Assembly (NCBI GenBank): GCA_964019695.1
Contig: OZ026516.1
Coordinates: 81,175,018-81,239,017 of the forward strand
DNA length: 64,000 bases
Source of the DNA: Loripinus fragilis
Taxonomy: Eukaryota > Mollusca > Bivalvia > Lucinida > Lucinidae
Reading direction: 5' to 3'
In this document: positions 1 through 11,488 of the stretch, piece after piece
Layout of the letters: each line of letters starts with the position of its first letter
Position numbering within the stretch: the stretch's first letter is position 1
Translations under genes and position numbers: made by a program
The notes under the pieces: generated by a model
Databases searched by the model: none
What the model was told of the DNA's origin: nothing
The model's input: only the letters and a program-made list of their open reading frames with translations

Positions 1-786
1 TCATACATTTTTTTGTTATATTGTCGGTCATGATGATTTTTCAGTTATTGTGACGGTGTGCCGCGGTCCCTGCGCACTAAGCATATATAATATGGTAGCA
101 ACTGTTTTTATACTCGTGGCACGTCTCAAATTTCACTTAAAGAGGGGTAATAGGCCTAAATTAGACATGTACTAAATCTCCTGCTAAAATTAATGATAAT
201 TATAATCAAATCAACGCACCTCGATTAATTTGTTAAGTTTTATTGTGATTAGAACTGCTACCTGCAAAATTGGACCATTTCAATGTTATAAAAAAATATG
301 AATTCAAGGCTATCTCCCTTCAACCAATAATGGGTAAGTCGGTGCGTGTACTTGTTTGAAAAAGCCGGTATTCCAGTACTGCCGGCACACTTGATGAAAC
401 GAAATCAAGTAAAGCCGAAATACTTGCAAGTAAGTGCCAAATCATGCAGTTCTCCTTTGAATATATAAATAAGACATCTAAATTAACCAGCAAACGCATT
501 CTGAAGCGAACGGTAAGCAAGTAAGACTTTTCCAAACAAAAATCTCCATGTATTTTCTCGCATCACCACAGTCCGTTATGCTATCTACTCCTTTACCATT
601 GAATGAAATCCAACCACATTTGGTGTGTGAGTTACTCACATATATAGGGTTTGCAACAGCTAAAAAAATTCGCCCCACCCCCCTAGGTCAGGGTCAAAAG
701 GTCAAATATAAATACATTTAAATAACAAAGTCAACTTCAAAGATTTTTTATAGAAATTTTGTATATTCTTCCAAATATACGATATG
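1..786. other. Unassigned AT-rich DNA
   Basis: No coding region, RNA gene or clear repeat boundary is recognised. The stretch near 660-786 resembles part of the dispersed repeat at 1410-1718 (shared 'ggtcaaaaggtcaaatat' and 'aaagattttttata' phrases), so it may be a decayed fragment of that family. The short open frames here lack any family signature. Confidence 0.5.
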
Positions 787-792
787 AAACAT

Positions 793-1099
793 CATGCGCG
801 GATCCAGAAAGTGTTTCAGAGGGGGCCCAACTCTGATAAGTTTGTTTTTTGTTTGTTTTGTTTAGTTTTTTCGAGGGGAGCGAGGCTCCTAAAACCACCA
901 AAAGCGGGCAATTATCGGCCTACCAGCGAAATGCCATTGAAATGGTGTTTCGCTGGCATGGCCCACATTGAATGCTGGCTTTGTAGCTTGTGTTTTTCAG
1001 GAGATCCAGACCAGTAATACTAGGAAACCCTATATTTTTGTGATTTTCAGGGGGGTGGGGATCAGGACCCCCTGCCCCCCCCCCTCTGGATCTGCACAT
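793..1099. mobile_element. Non-autonomous TIR element (MITE), copy 1
   Basis: The ends are inverted copies of CATGCGCGGATCCAG (right end reads CTGGATCTGCACAT). A 6-bp duplication AAACAT lies directly outside (787-792 and 1100-1105). The ends run into G-rich and C-rich tracts. A second copy with the same ends is at 37092-37446, and a one-ended copy starts at 45643. No transposase is encoded. The superfamily is not certain. Confidence 0.75.
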
Positions 1100-1135
1100 A
1101 AACATATCGAACGTGATTTTTGTTCTGACGCTAGG

Positions 1136-1342
1136 TTGGTTTGTTTGTAAGATTTGAATCTTTACGTCCCATCAAAAATCTTTCAGTTAAACAGGGGCGG
1201 GTCTTCCTAGGTTGAACCAGTACTAAGCTAGGATAAATGTGTCTTGCTTGCTCAAGGACCACAACGCAGTGACGCCGGCGAGGCTCGAGCCCGCGGCCCC
1301 TCGGTCTTGAGTCAAGCACTCTACAACTGCGCTCCCTTTATA
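1136..1342 (-). mobile_element. tRNA-derived SINE
   Basis: On the minus strand it begins GGGAGCGCAG, passes a tRNA-like head with a B-box-like CTCGAGCCTC, and ends in an A-rich tail. It matches the SINE at 27550-27734 over its whole length. An 8-bp direct repeat ACGCTAGG flanks it (1128-1135 and 1343-1350), consistent with target duplication. It is more diverged than the 27.5-kb copy. Confidence 0.8.
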
Positions 1343-1409
1343 ACGCTAGGGGTGGGGGGCTTGGGGCTCCTGGGTACCCAGGGGTCAAAAAAAAAATTTT
1401 TTCCAACAT

Positions 1410-1716
1410 GGTCATGTCGCATATCAAATATTGACGGGGATACTGAGTAGAACAGAATACAAGTAAAAATTTCACACTCTGGTCAAACTGGTGACCATGG
1501 GGTGAGTTCAAAAGGTCAAATATTATTAAATTTTAATCACAAAGATTTTTTATACCAAGTTTTGTGTGTGTTCTCACAAAAAAGATATAAAACATGTCGA
1601 TTGGACTATTCATTCTGTGGCCTGCGTCATACACAAGTGGTGTGACCTTGGGATGCTGGGGGTCAAAGAATTGGGCGTGGAGATTTGCGATGATGCCCAA
1701 TCGACTGCACATTCTA

Positions 1717-1718
<2 letters not shown>
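1410..1718 (+). repeat. Dispersed repeat A, copy 1
   Basis: About 310 bp that matches 53452-53765. Shared blocks include 'catatcaaat..gacggggat', 'ggtcaaactggtgacc' and the end 'tcgactgcacattctag'. It ends exactly where an (AAT)n tract begins. The class is unknown; no coding capacity was seen. Confidence 0.7.

Positions 1719-1791
<73 letters not shown>
1718..1791. repeat. (AAT)n microsatellite
   Basis: An uninterrupted trinucleotide tract of about 24 units attached to the 3' end of dispersed repeat A. It creates poly-Asn, poly-Ile and poly-Leu artefact frames. Confidence 0.95.
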
Positions 1792-1799
1792 TAATATTT

Positions 1800-3340
1800 T
1801 TTATTACGTACAGTAGTGACTTAGACACAGATGTAGAAAAACTCTATACCATTTTTATTGTCAACGTAAACAGTCATAAATTTCCTCTTAACCTTATACA
1901 TACAAACTCCCTATGTTAGGAAGAGGAGTAAACTGCCACAAAACACGTAAGATACAAAATATGGAATGATAATTCCATGCCCCTACCCACATCCACTCCA
2001 CCAAGACATATACAGTCATGTAAGCAGATTTTAGTCAATGTGCGATAAGTACCCAAATCTCGAACAGTGGACCAAATACTGCCCCCCCCCCCACACACAC
2101 ACACACGAATCATCGCTGCATTGATTCCTTAATATGTGCTGGAAAGTCAACATATGGACGGTTTATGGTTTTGGTTGTTCCTCACAGTGCTCTGGATTAG
2201 GCTGCAGTGTGTGATTGAGGTATTTCCTGATTATGCTCACTAACCTTTTCAAAGAGAAATTTAATCAAACGACATCTTTTGAAGAGCAACGTTCGTTCTG
2301 ATATCTTCTTTGCCATAATGCATACGCTGCATGGTCTTTATTAAAAGTTCAAATGAGTTAGCAAACTTCACTATCAGTATCACTGGAGCAGAGGAAATAC
2401 ATTGGACTTGAAAATTGCATGTGTATTCTCTTCATAAAAATGGTTTTGAAAACAATTAAGACGACTAATCCGCACTCTTGACAGGGGAAACTCATTCCAA
2501 TCCGATTTCTATAGAAAACCAATCCTTAGTCCACCAGTTGCTAATCCGGGCCTAACACAGCCGGGCTCACAACTTTTAAACTCCTTTGTTTGACCACAAA
2601 CTACCAAAAGCAAACAAAGTAAATGCTACAAATAGCAAGGACTATCACTTATTTGTGAATTTCACATAGAAACAGAGTACAGGTACAAAATACGAGTAAA
2701 TATCAGTTACATTTTGAAGGATGTTGTTGGGTTCAAATTCATTGTTTTCCGTGAGCACAACTTTAGGGGTCAATATCTCGGTTTAGGGCATTGATATGCT
2801 GGAATCAACAAAAGACTCAACTTGATAAGTTGTTCAAAGAAATACAATTATGACATGAAAATGTAAACTTACGTAAATATGTTAAAACTCCTCGTTTCTA
2901 AACCATGTGTGCGACGCTGCCGCCATATTGAAACTCAATCTAATCATGCTCTCACTGGGGCCTACGTTTCGAATCAGAGCACCAACGGTGGCGTTAGACA
3001 ACAGTGATAATGTATTGCAGCAGACTGCATGCTTGGCGGTCAACCCAATCATGGTTGGCAACTTTGCTTTCCTCTTTTATTGCACGCCGGTGGGTCGGAC
3101 TTCAGACTCTGTGATGGTTCCAACTTAAAGACTTATCTATTGATGAGATGGTAGGGGCCTGATGCTTTGGCTGTTGTCAGACCCAACGGGGTTGACCTGT
3201 TGGATTCCTTTTGCTCTGGTATTCAGTTTTATTTACTGTTTAGTCCTTGACTTTGCTTTATCTCCTTTTTATATCTTGATTTATATATTCTAGGGGAGGG
3301 TGCATTGATGAGGGGTCTAAAATGCAAAACGAACATCTAT
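1800..3340. other. Unassigned DNA
   Basis: Nothing is recognised apart from a short poly-C/(CA)n tract at 2083-2105. The short open frames show no family signature. Confidence 0.5.
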
Positions 3341-3346
3341 GTGTAT

Positions 3347-3680
3347 TGATCCACATCTGAACCAAAGGTGAGGTTGGTGCACCGTGAAAACGGGTTAAGC
3401 CCTCCAGTAAATTATTTTACTGACCGTTCCAAGGCGATGCTTCTTTTGTGGACCATTTATGTTATTTCTGTTTTGTTTTGTTATGCTTTCATGCACGTCT
3501 GTTCGTTAATGCCTTGTGGTCACCTGCTGGGAAAGGGCTGACCTCTTGCTCTTGTTTGCAATGTCTAATTGTGACGTTGTCACTTTCTCACTGGTATCCT
3601 TGGTCAGGTGTGGTGCTTGATTGTATCGATTCCTGATCTTTGCCCTCTTCCTTACTTTGGCTGTGTAGATACAGGGTGTA
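3347..3680 (+). repeat. Dispersed repeat B, copy 1
   Basis: A family of about 300 bp defined by 'agccctccagtaaa', 'ttttactgaccgttcc', 'tggtcacctgctgggaaagg' and 'gattcctgatcttt'. Other + strand copies are at 14235-14500 and 38120-38400. A partial minus copy is at 60838-60925. The segment 'ccagtaaa..ttttactg' is a small palindrome. Retained order and length suggest a short interspersed element; no boundaries or target duplication were fixed. Confidence 0.75.
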
Positions 3681-3844
3681 GCTATAGTAAATGAACTGAT
3701 CAAAGCGATGTCCAATAAACACTGAGTTGCATTTTTACATATACAGAAAACAAAGGCACAGATCAGCTATGCATCCACTGAGAAACTGATAAAGTATTGA
3801 AACAGTGACAATTAGCCTTATCGCGAGGCAGCTCTTTTCGAATA

Positions 3845-6800
3845 TTCAACAATAGTTCCAGAACAATTCTTAAGTTTTTTTCTAGAATTATCCTAGAACG
3901 ATTCTTTAAAATTTTGTCTGGGATTGCTTAGGAATAGTTCTAAAGGTATCTTCTAGAACTTTTCTCGTTCTAGTACTTTTCTACAACAAATCTTATGACC
4001 TTCGCTAGAACAATTGTAGAACAAAAAAGTGTTCAATAATAACGTTCTACAACTGTCCCATAAACATTGTAGAACATTTCTAGAACTGTTTTAGAGTAGT
4101 TCTAGAACACAGTTCTATAAAATTGCAGAACTATTCTTTAGAGTTCCAGACCGTTTTGCAGGGGTGCACAAGTATTCAAGAAACATCAATTTGCTTACAT
4201 ACGTAAATCTGAGGTCTGTTCACATGACATACTTTGCTCATGGAATATAATACTTATAATTAAATATCCTTTTGCATGACCTCCAGAGGAGGTGCAAATA
4301 TACTTTTACTTACCCTAGTTTACTCCAGGAGTTATAATAAATACTTCTGTAAGTAAATGCGTTCACATGACACCGAAAGTAAATTTGCTTACGTAAGTAT
4401 CTTTACATACGGTAGTAAATGTGTGCATGTGAATGGGGCCTAATTACCCATTCACATGCACAAAATTGACACCTGTAAGTATTTTGCTATATGGAGCAAA
4501 TATACACACGTAGGTAAAAGTATATAAACTCTGCGTTCACATGCTAATAGTGTCCACATAAGTATTTTAAAGGGCACACACAATTGCTGTACAGCAGACA
4601 TGTACAGACTGTTGATTCCAGCTGCCATATTATTTGTGCACTGGACTTGCACATGGGTTGTCTCATGAAAAACTGTTCGGATGAAAGAACAATCTCATGA
4701 GTGGTGGACTGACGTTGTTAAAGTAGCACTTACTCACGATCAATGGTACAGAATAAAGGACATTGAAATAAAGAACTAATAATCAACAACTATTCTGAAT
4801 CAGTTACATATGTTTGTTCTAGAACTCTTGTCCAACTCATTTTCATAATTTTTTTATTACTCTGAAAGAGTTTTTGAAATAGTCTAGAACATTTGACAAC
4901 AATTCAAGAACCAGTAGGTTCTACAAATGTTCGAAAGTACAAAATAAGATGAAAGAAATTTTCTAAAAATTGATCAAAATAAGTTTCAGAATATTTCTCT
5001 TACTATGTTAGAACTATTGAAATCTACAAATCTGCTTATACTTTTCAAGAACATTTTTCAAGGGCATTATATTTTTTATACATTTAGTCGTCCATTTATG
5101 TTTAAGAACTTATTTAGTACTTTAGCAAGTTCTACAACGGTTTAAAAATTATTCTGGAACCTTTATAGAACATTTCAAGAACAAGCATGCAGTAGACAGA
5201 TGGATGATGGGTAAAACATGGCTACCAAAACTGGAGGAATTATAAAGGCTCTTCAAAAACATTTATGTGGCAATTACTAGATGACAAATATGATAGTATT
5301 ATTGTCTGAAACAATGAGAAGACTTGAGGCACAATTCAGTTGCTGTTTTTTCCCCCGAACAAATGTAAGGCAATGTTTTAAATGGGGCAACAGGGTGGCA
5401 ATAACTGACAGCATTCAGAACAATTAAGGCCTCTGTTTGGTTTCGTAAATGATAATTCTTCTTCAGTTAACGTCTGTCTATTTATTGTGTCATCAGCATT
5501 AACATGGAAGGCACTTTGGGATTACTTTTTCGGGTTTAATGCCATACCAACAGTATTTCAGATGTATAAAGGTGACATATCATGGAATTGTACGTACTTC
5601 CCATGTGATCTGCTAGGGCTAGGGAAGAACGTGACATGCTTTATTGCATTACTGACCACGGCCATTACCATAGCAATGGGAATCAATCCTGGGGCACCTG
5701 GTTGGAACATTTTTTGAATGGTTTCAGACCAATATCAGAAATGTTGAAATGGTTTGTTCTATAAGTGTTACTAAACAAACCTTTTATGGAACAGTGCTAG
5801 AAAAGTTCTTGATGCTTGCTCTAGAAAAGTTATAGAACAAGCTATTAGAATATTTCTGAAATAACTCTAACCCTATTCTAAATATTTACTGGAAAGATTC
5901 TGGGTTATTAATAGAATGTTATATGGGACATTTTGTGTGGGGGGGGGGGGGTGTAAGGGAGGTGTTTTAAAATTGTTCCGGAACTGTTTAGAAATGTTGT
6001 AGAACAAACCACTAGCACATTTTTGGAATTGTTCTGAAACTGTTCTAAAATGCTCTAGTATAAGTTAGGGACATTAATAGAACGTTATATGGGACATATT
6101 TTGGAGAGGTGTTCTACAATTGTTCTAGAAAAATTATTTTTTTTGTTCTAGAACAGCTCTTTCAAACCTTTTAAACATTTCTGGGTCTATTCTAAGCCCA
6201 TTCTATGATAGTCTAGAATAATTCAGAAACATTTATAGAACGTTATATGGGACATTTTATAAGAGATATTCTATATTGACGGACTTTAAAAACGCAGCAC
6301 CTAGTTCCCTTTATATCTTTAAAAATACGGTTGAATTTAAAATTTCATTGATCCAATGATGTCATCATGAGTTGGCTTCTTCAACAAACACTTTAGATTT
6401 AAATATACAACTAAACTCGACGACGATACTGCTTCGGTATGAATTTAGTCACTGGAGAATTTCTTAAGTAGAGGAGATTTATAGTCATCAAATGAAATGG
6501 TACCAACAGACATACGTCAAATAAGCAAACACGTTCTATCACAGATCTGCCAATCAATGTGAGGGCCATTCTTTGATGTCTAGCAAATTCCATGACACAT
6601 TTGTTGCTTCTCGTATTTCTTGATTTAAAAAAGTATGGAATATTCACTAATAACATTTTGTCACATGAAATAGTTTACCCTTATCTCAAAATGTTCACAT
6701 TTAATTTAATTGGGTAATTTTTTCATAAGTCACTTACAAATGAACACGCTTTGATATGCAACCAAAATGATCGCTTTGCCTTCTTTTTCGAGACATAGAT

Positions 6801-8262
6801 TTAAGCTGCATCAAGTGTTGCGTTTTTAAAGTCCGTCAGTATACAATAGTTCCAGAAATATTCTTAAATTTTGTTCTAGAATTATCCTACAACAATTCTT
6901 TAGATTTTTTGGAGCTGCTTAGGAATAGTTCCAAATGTTTTCTTCTAGAACTTATAGGCACCATTCACATGCACACATTTACTTACGTAAGTAAAGATTC
7001 TTACGTAAGCAAATTTACTAACGGTGTCATTTGAACGCATTTACTTACCTGAGTATTAATACTCCTGGAGTAAACTGGGGTAAGAAAAAGTATATTTGCA
7101 CCACCTCTGGAGGTCATGCAAAAGTATATTTACGTATAAATAATTAAACTCTATGAGCGAAGTATGTCATGTGAACAGCCCTCATATTTACATATGTATG
7201 CAAATTGGTGTTTCTTGAATACTTGTGCACCCCTGCAAAATGGTCTGGAACTATTCTATAATAGTCCTACAATTTTATAGAACTGTGCTCTAGAACTACT
7301 CTGAAACTGTTCTAGAAATGTTCTAGAATGTTTATGGGACAGTTGTAGAACGTTATATGGAACAATATTTTGTTCAACAATTGTTCTAGGGAAGGTCAGA
7401 AGATTTGTTGTAGAAAAGTTCTAGAACTAGAAAAGTGCTAGAAGATACCTTTAGAACTATTCCTAAGCAGTTCTAGAATAAAATCTAAGAATTGTGATAG
7501 GATAATTCTAGAACAAACTTTTGGAATTTTTCTGGAGCTATTGTAGTATATCTTTTATAAAAATGTCCCATATAAACGTTCTTTAAATGTTTCTGAATTA
7601 TTCTAGAACATTTTAGAATGGTTTTAGAATAGTTCCAGAAATGTTTAAAAATTTGTAAGAGTTGTTATAGAACAAACATTTTAATTTTTCTAGAACAATT
7701 GTAGAACACCTCTCCAAAATTTGTCCCATATAACGTTCTATAAATATCCCTGAATTACACTAGAACATTTTAAAATAGTTTCAGAACAATTCAAGAAATG
7801 TTCCAGTGGCTAGTTTAACAGCATTTCTAAAACAACATGGACTGTTCTATAACAATTGTAGAACACCTCCCACCTCCCATAATAATTTCAGAAATATTCT
7901 AATAGTTTGTTCTAGAACTTTTCTAGAGCAAGCATCAAGAACTTTTCTAGAACTGTTTCATTAAAAAGGCTGTTTAATAACAGTTATAGAACAAACCATT
8001 TCAACATTTCTGATACTGTTCTGAGACCATTCTAAAATGTTCCAATCAGGTGCCCCAGGATTGATTCCCATCGCTATGGTAATGGCCATGGTCAGGAATG
8101 CAATTTAGCAAGGCACATGGGAAGTACAATTCCATGATATGTCACCTTTATACATCTGAAATAGTGTTGACATGGCATTAAACCTAAGAATGTAATCCAA
8201 AATTCATGCTGATGACACAATCAATAAACAGACGTTAAATGAAGAAGAGTTTTCTTTCTGAA
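3845..8262. repeat. Foldback cluster rich in TTCTAGAAC
   Basis: Dense degenerate repeats of TTCTAGAAC and relatives are arranged in inverted arms. The segment 5450-6955 (minus the element at 6274-6839) pairs with about 6956-8262. The segment 3845-4445 is a further copy pairing with about 6958-7540. Matching landmarks include 'tgcaggggtgcacaagtattc' (4160 and rc at 7220) and the 5480-5715 block repeated inverted at 8030-8260. The open frame at 5487-5717 lies in an arm and is not taken as a gene. This is probably a foldback-type mobile element that has been duplicated locally. Confidence 0.8.
6274..6839. mobile_element. Mariner-type MITE with TA target site
   Basis: The ends are inverted repeats TTGACGGACTTTAAAAACGC and GCGTTTTTAAAGTCCGTCAG, flanked by TA. 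It sits in one arm of the surrounding foldback. The other arm (about 7530-7560, reverse complement) lacks it and reads straight through 'gatatacTAcaatag', which supplies an empty site. The 81-codon minus frame inside (6411-6656) is not recognisable as transposase. Confidence 0.85.
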
Positions 8263-8574
8263 ATTGGTTTCGATAGGCTTATTTCTTCATAGAAACGTGA
8301 TGATTTTGCGGCAACGGATTTTAGCCTTAACTTTTCTCCATCATCGAAAAATTGATCCAAAAGAATTCAAATTTCCATGAAAAATGGGAAACATACTGTA
8401 AAGTTATAATGAAACCGCTCACAGAAATATATGTTCTGTTAAGTCCGTCTTCTTAAAAGAAATTGATTTCGCAGTAGGCATATAATGGAGTTATATCTTT
8501 TCTTTTTCTTTTCTTTCTACTGGCACGATCGCGTGCGATCATGACGCCAGGGAATGCGAATTTGGATTTTTGAA

Positions 8575-8640
8575 GAAAAAAACAAACAAAACAAAACAAA
8601 ACAAAAAAAAAACAAAAACAAAAAAACAAGAAAAATATTT
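8575..8640. repeat. A-rich simple sequence
   Basis: An A-rich (AAAAC)n-like tract between the foldback cluster and a minus-strand LINE fragment. It lies on the 3' side of that LINE but in the wrong strand sense to be its poly(A) tail without rearrangement. Confidence 0.7.
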
Positions 8641-8699
8641 CGGCAGTGTTTTGACTAAATGAGGAGTGCCCTAAACTCCTCAGAAGTCTGAGAATTGAC

Positions 8700-9335
8700 C
8701 ACCTAAGGAGAAAGACTATTCCACTGTGGAATAGTTCGGGGTAAAAATGAGTTCTTCAGGGCATCACTGTAGGTCTGGTATCTATAATATTGGGCACTGT
8801 GTGATGCCCTGGTGGATTTCAAACTGTGAGCAGGGGGCAGGTGCTTGTCTTTTTCTATAGACGCAGCACCAGAATGTATCTTATGAAAGAGAAGCAGGGA
8901 GGACCGATCCCTACGGGCCTCAAGAGATGGCAACTCAAGCTCATCAAGCATCTCGCTGACACTACGTGTATTTCGCCATCTCCTGCAGGTTCGGTGGGCT
9001 GCTGTCCTCTGAACTTTCTCAACCTGGTTAATGTGAAGTTTCGAGTAAGGGCTCCAAATGGCATCTTCACCAGCGAAGGTTTCGTCGTATCTACCTTTCG
9101 ACAATCGCAACCCTTGGTAGGACAAGATGCCAAATGGGTGCTGCATACTCTAGTTTAAGCCGAGCCAAAGTTTTGTATGCAACTTCCTTTGTACTCTTAG
9201 GTGCAAAAGCCAAGTTCCTGCGAAGGAAACCAAGTCTCTAAGTTGCTTTGGAAGAAATTTCTGAAATGTGCTGACCCCAATCCATATTATCAGAGATAAT
9301 TATACCAAGGTATTTTGCTGACTATATCCGTATCT
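8700..9335 (-). pseudogene. LINE reverse transcriptase, 3' fragment
   Basis: Read on the minus strand, this gives the region just after the RT palm of non-LTR elements: a KYLGIIIS-type block near 9310 and a 'FLRRNLAF..STKEVAYKTLARLKLEYAAPIW' type segment at 9140-9240. The tail contains 'VEKVQRTAAHRT', 'SVSEMLDELELPSLEARR' and 'TIPQWNSL' (8703-9060). The frame changes at least twice and stops occur, so it is a dead 5'-truncated copy. CR1/Jockey-like is the best guess; the palm motif is absent. Confidence 0.85.
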
Positions 9336-9423
9336 GAAGGGAAATTTACACAGGACAAAATCAACCCCAAACTTAATATTCTATTATTGATATTTGTTAA
9401 AATACTAAATACACACATATTAA

Positions 9424-9765
9424 TGGGATGATTAAACGAGACTTACCTGTAAGGTGAAGTTTGATCGATATTTTATCGACTGTCGACTCCTTTGGGGATC
9501 ACACAGAGATGACGTAGCCATCCAGCACCACTCATACTTCAGAGCACTGTGGCAGGCGATGGTTGTGTTTTCTTCCACCATCACGTGCGATCAAAGTGAA
9601 GAATCAAAAATAGCCAATATGGGTTGGGAAGGGAGGGTGTGTGATCCCCAAAGGAGTCGACATTCGATAAAATATCGATCAAACTTCACCTTACAGGTAA
9701 GTCTCGTTTAATCATCCCATTTTATCGACTGGTGACTCCTTTGGTGGACCCACAGAGATTTTAGA
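9424..9765. repeat. Near-perfect inverted repeat with satellite end motif
   Basis: About 85 bp at 9424-9508 is repeated inverted at 9636-9720 ('aaacgagacttacctgtaag', 'tcgatattttatcgact', 'actcctttggggatcacaca'). A related direct copy follows at 9721-9765. A fourth, inverted copy lies at 22562-22632 together with 'gatgacgtagccatccagc'. The inner ~100 bp contain no gene. It is probably a short TIR element next to an end of a second one. Confidence 0.75.
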
Positions 9766-9769
9766 GTTT

Positions 9770-11488
9770 GATTCTTCACTAATATATGAATTGATTACGC
9801 TCATATAAAAAATCGTTAGAGTCAACACAAAACCTGACTCGAACTGTCATAATCAATATCAACAATTCACAACAGGAAAACACAATATTTAATATTGTTT
9901 AAGAAATAAGTCATGGTAAATTTATTAACCGAATGTATTCCATTGGCTTACTGAAATCACCCAGATTTAAACACCCTTGCATTCACTGATAATGTATAAT
10001 GAATACCTCATACCTATATCGTTATACGGTGTGAGCTGCGATCATACTGTTGTGTGTCCATAGTTGTTTATTGCACCCTCCCCTTAGTCTCCCATTGGCG
10101 GGGAGCAGGAATGCAGAAAGAAGTATCATTCTGAGGTTTTTCCTAATCCATAATATATACTATGTTATAGAAATCTAATCTCAGTACGTATACAAATATA
10201 ACAGTTTGAGCAACAAGATTGATCTATATTGCGATGCTAACTCTCAATACCGATAATATCCTAGGGAATTTCTATAAAAAGATTATGAATATGTACACAA
10301 AGTTTCTTACACGGTGTGAAAATCAAAACATTTTGTTAAAAAGTTTTGCAATGCTTATTATTTAACATGTATGTATGGCCTTATAAAGCTTGTGCTGTCA
10401 AGCTTAAACTTAACTCAGCAACATGATACATAAGAATATGATGTCAAATGTAATTGCAAATTTGTCTAGTTAAGCCAAAAGATTTTACGCTACATATCAT
10501 CATATGTCTAGAACCAGTCTAAAGTTGTAAATAAAAGAATCCAAACTCGGATATCTTAATACAATATTCCTTGCCGAATTTACATACCTCTGCATATGAG
10601 TAAGACTATAGCATCTTAATATCAAACAAAGCAGTCTTGATCTATAGTCACACTTCTCACCATGTAATTGAGTTGAACCAGAGTATGGCAAATTCTACAA
10701 CTAGAGTTCTCAATATTGATAATCTCCTACTCACATTCGGAGAAATTGTTAACATCCAAAGTTGATTTGTATCTCCAAATATACACTTGTGAAAACAAAA
10801 TGTAAAACCACATGGTTTAATGCTTTTCATGTGACAAAAGAAACCCATCCCTTGAATAATGTGACGGGTAAACATCATCTCACGTGAACATTTTTATATC
10901 TGAAAGTATTGTAGTATATAATCATGGCAACAACATGAAATTTGAAATAAACTGCAAATACAATTTATAGAAGCAGTTGATTAGTTGCAATATTAATCTC
11001 TTAAATTGCAAAAAACATGATCTGTTGCCCCGGAATGTTTGTATATGTATGGCGCATTGTCGTGAAATAAAACCACTACAGTTGGTTCAAAAGCAGATGA
11101 GAATCATTGCAAACAAAATATAAACTAATCCGGGTAATGGTTATACTATACAGGTATATCCTACACTGTGTCTAACTGTAATGATACACATTTACCATTA
11201 TCTACCATTTTCTATTGATAATGGAATAGTCCTATTAATGTGCATCTTTGAATCGACGGTAGTATAATACTATGTGCTTACCTTAGTTTTCATATGTGCA
11301 AATAAATTTAGCAGAACAGTGTCATAAGGCTGAACCTACTCAAAAAACATCAGGCATGTTCAAACTGCATTAGTGGTTTGGAAAATATTATTGTAACAAA
11401 ATTAAGGTCAGCTACAGAGTAAGTGAATACGAAAACGAGCATGACACAATCACAACCCACAGACTAGCGTATTACATCCCGGAGGAAA
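9770..11488. other. Unassigned AT-rich DNA
   Basis: No gene or repeat boundary is seen. Short minus-strand frames around 10500-10880 lack family motifs. Confidence 0.5.

Noticed and set aside
910..970. Hairpin 'ccagcgaaatgcc..ggtgtttcgctgg' and similar text at 23590 and 41600 as a structured RNA
   Set aside because: The three occurrences share only short blocks in repeat-rich DNA. No promoter or conserved full fold could be defined.
5487..5717. 76-codon frame with membrane-like text
   Set aside because: It lies in a foldback arm, and its inverted copy at 8030-8260 is broken.
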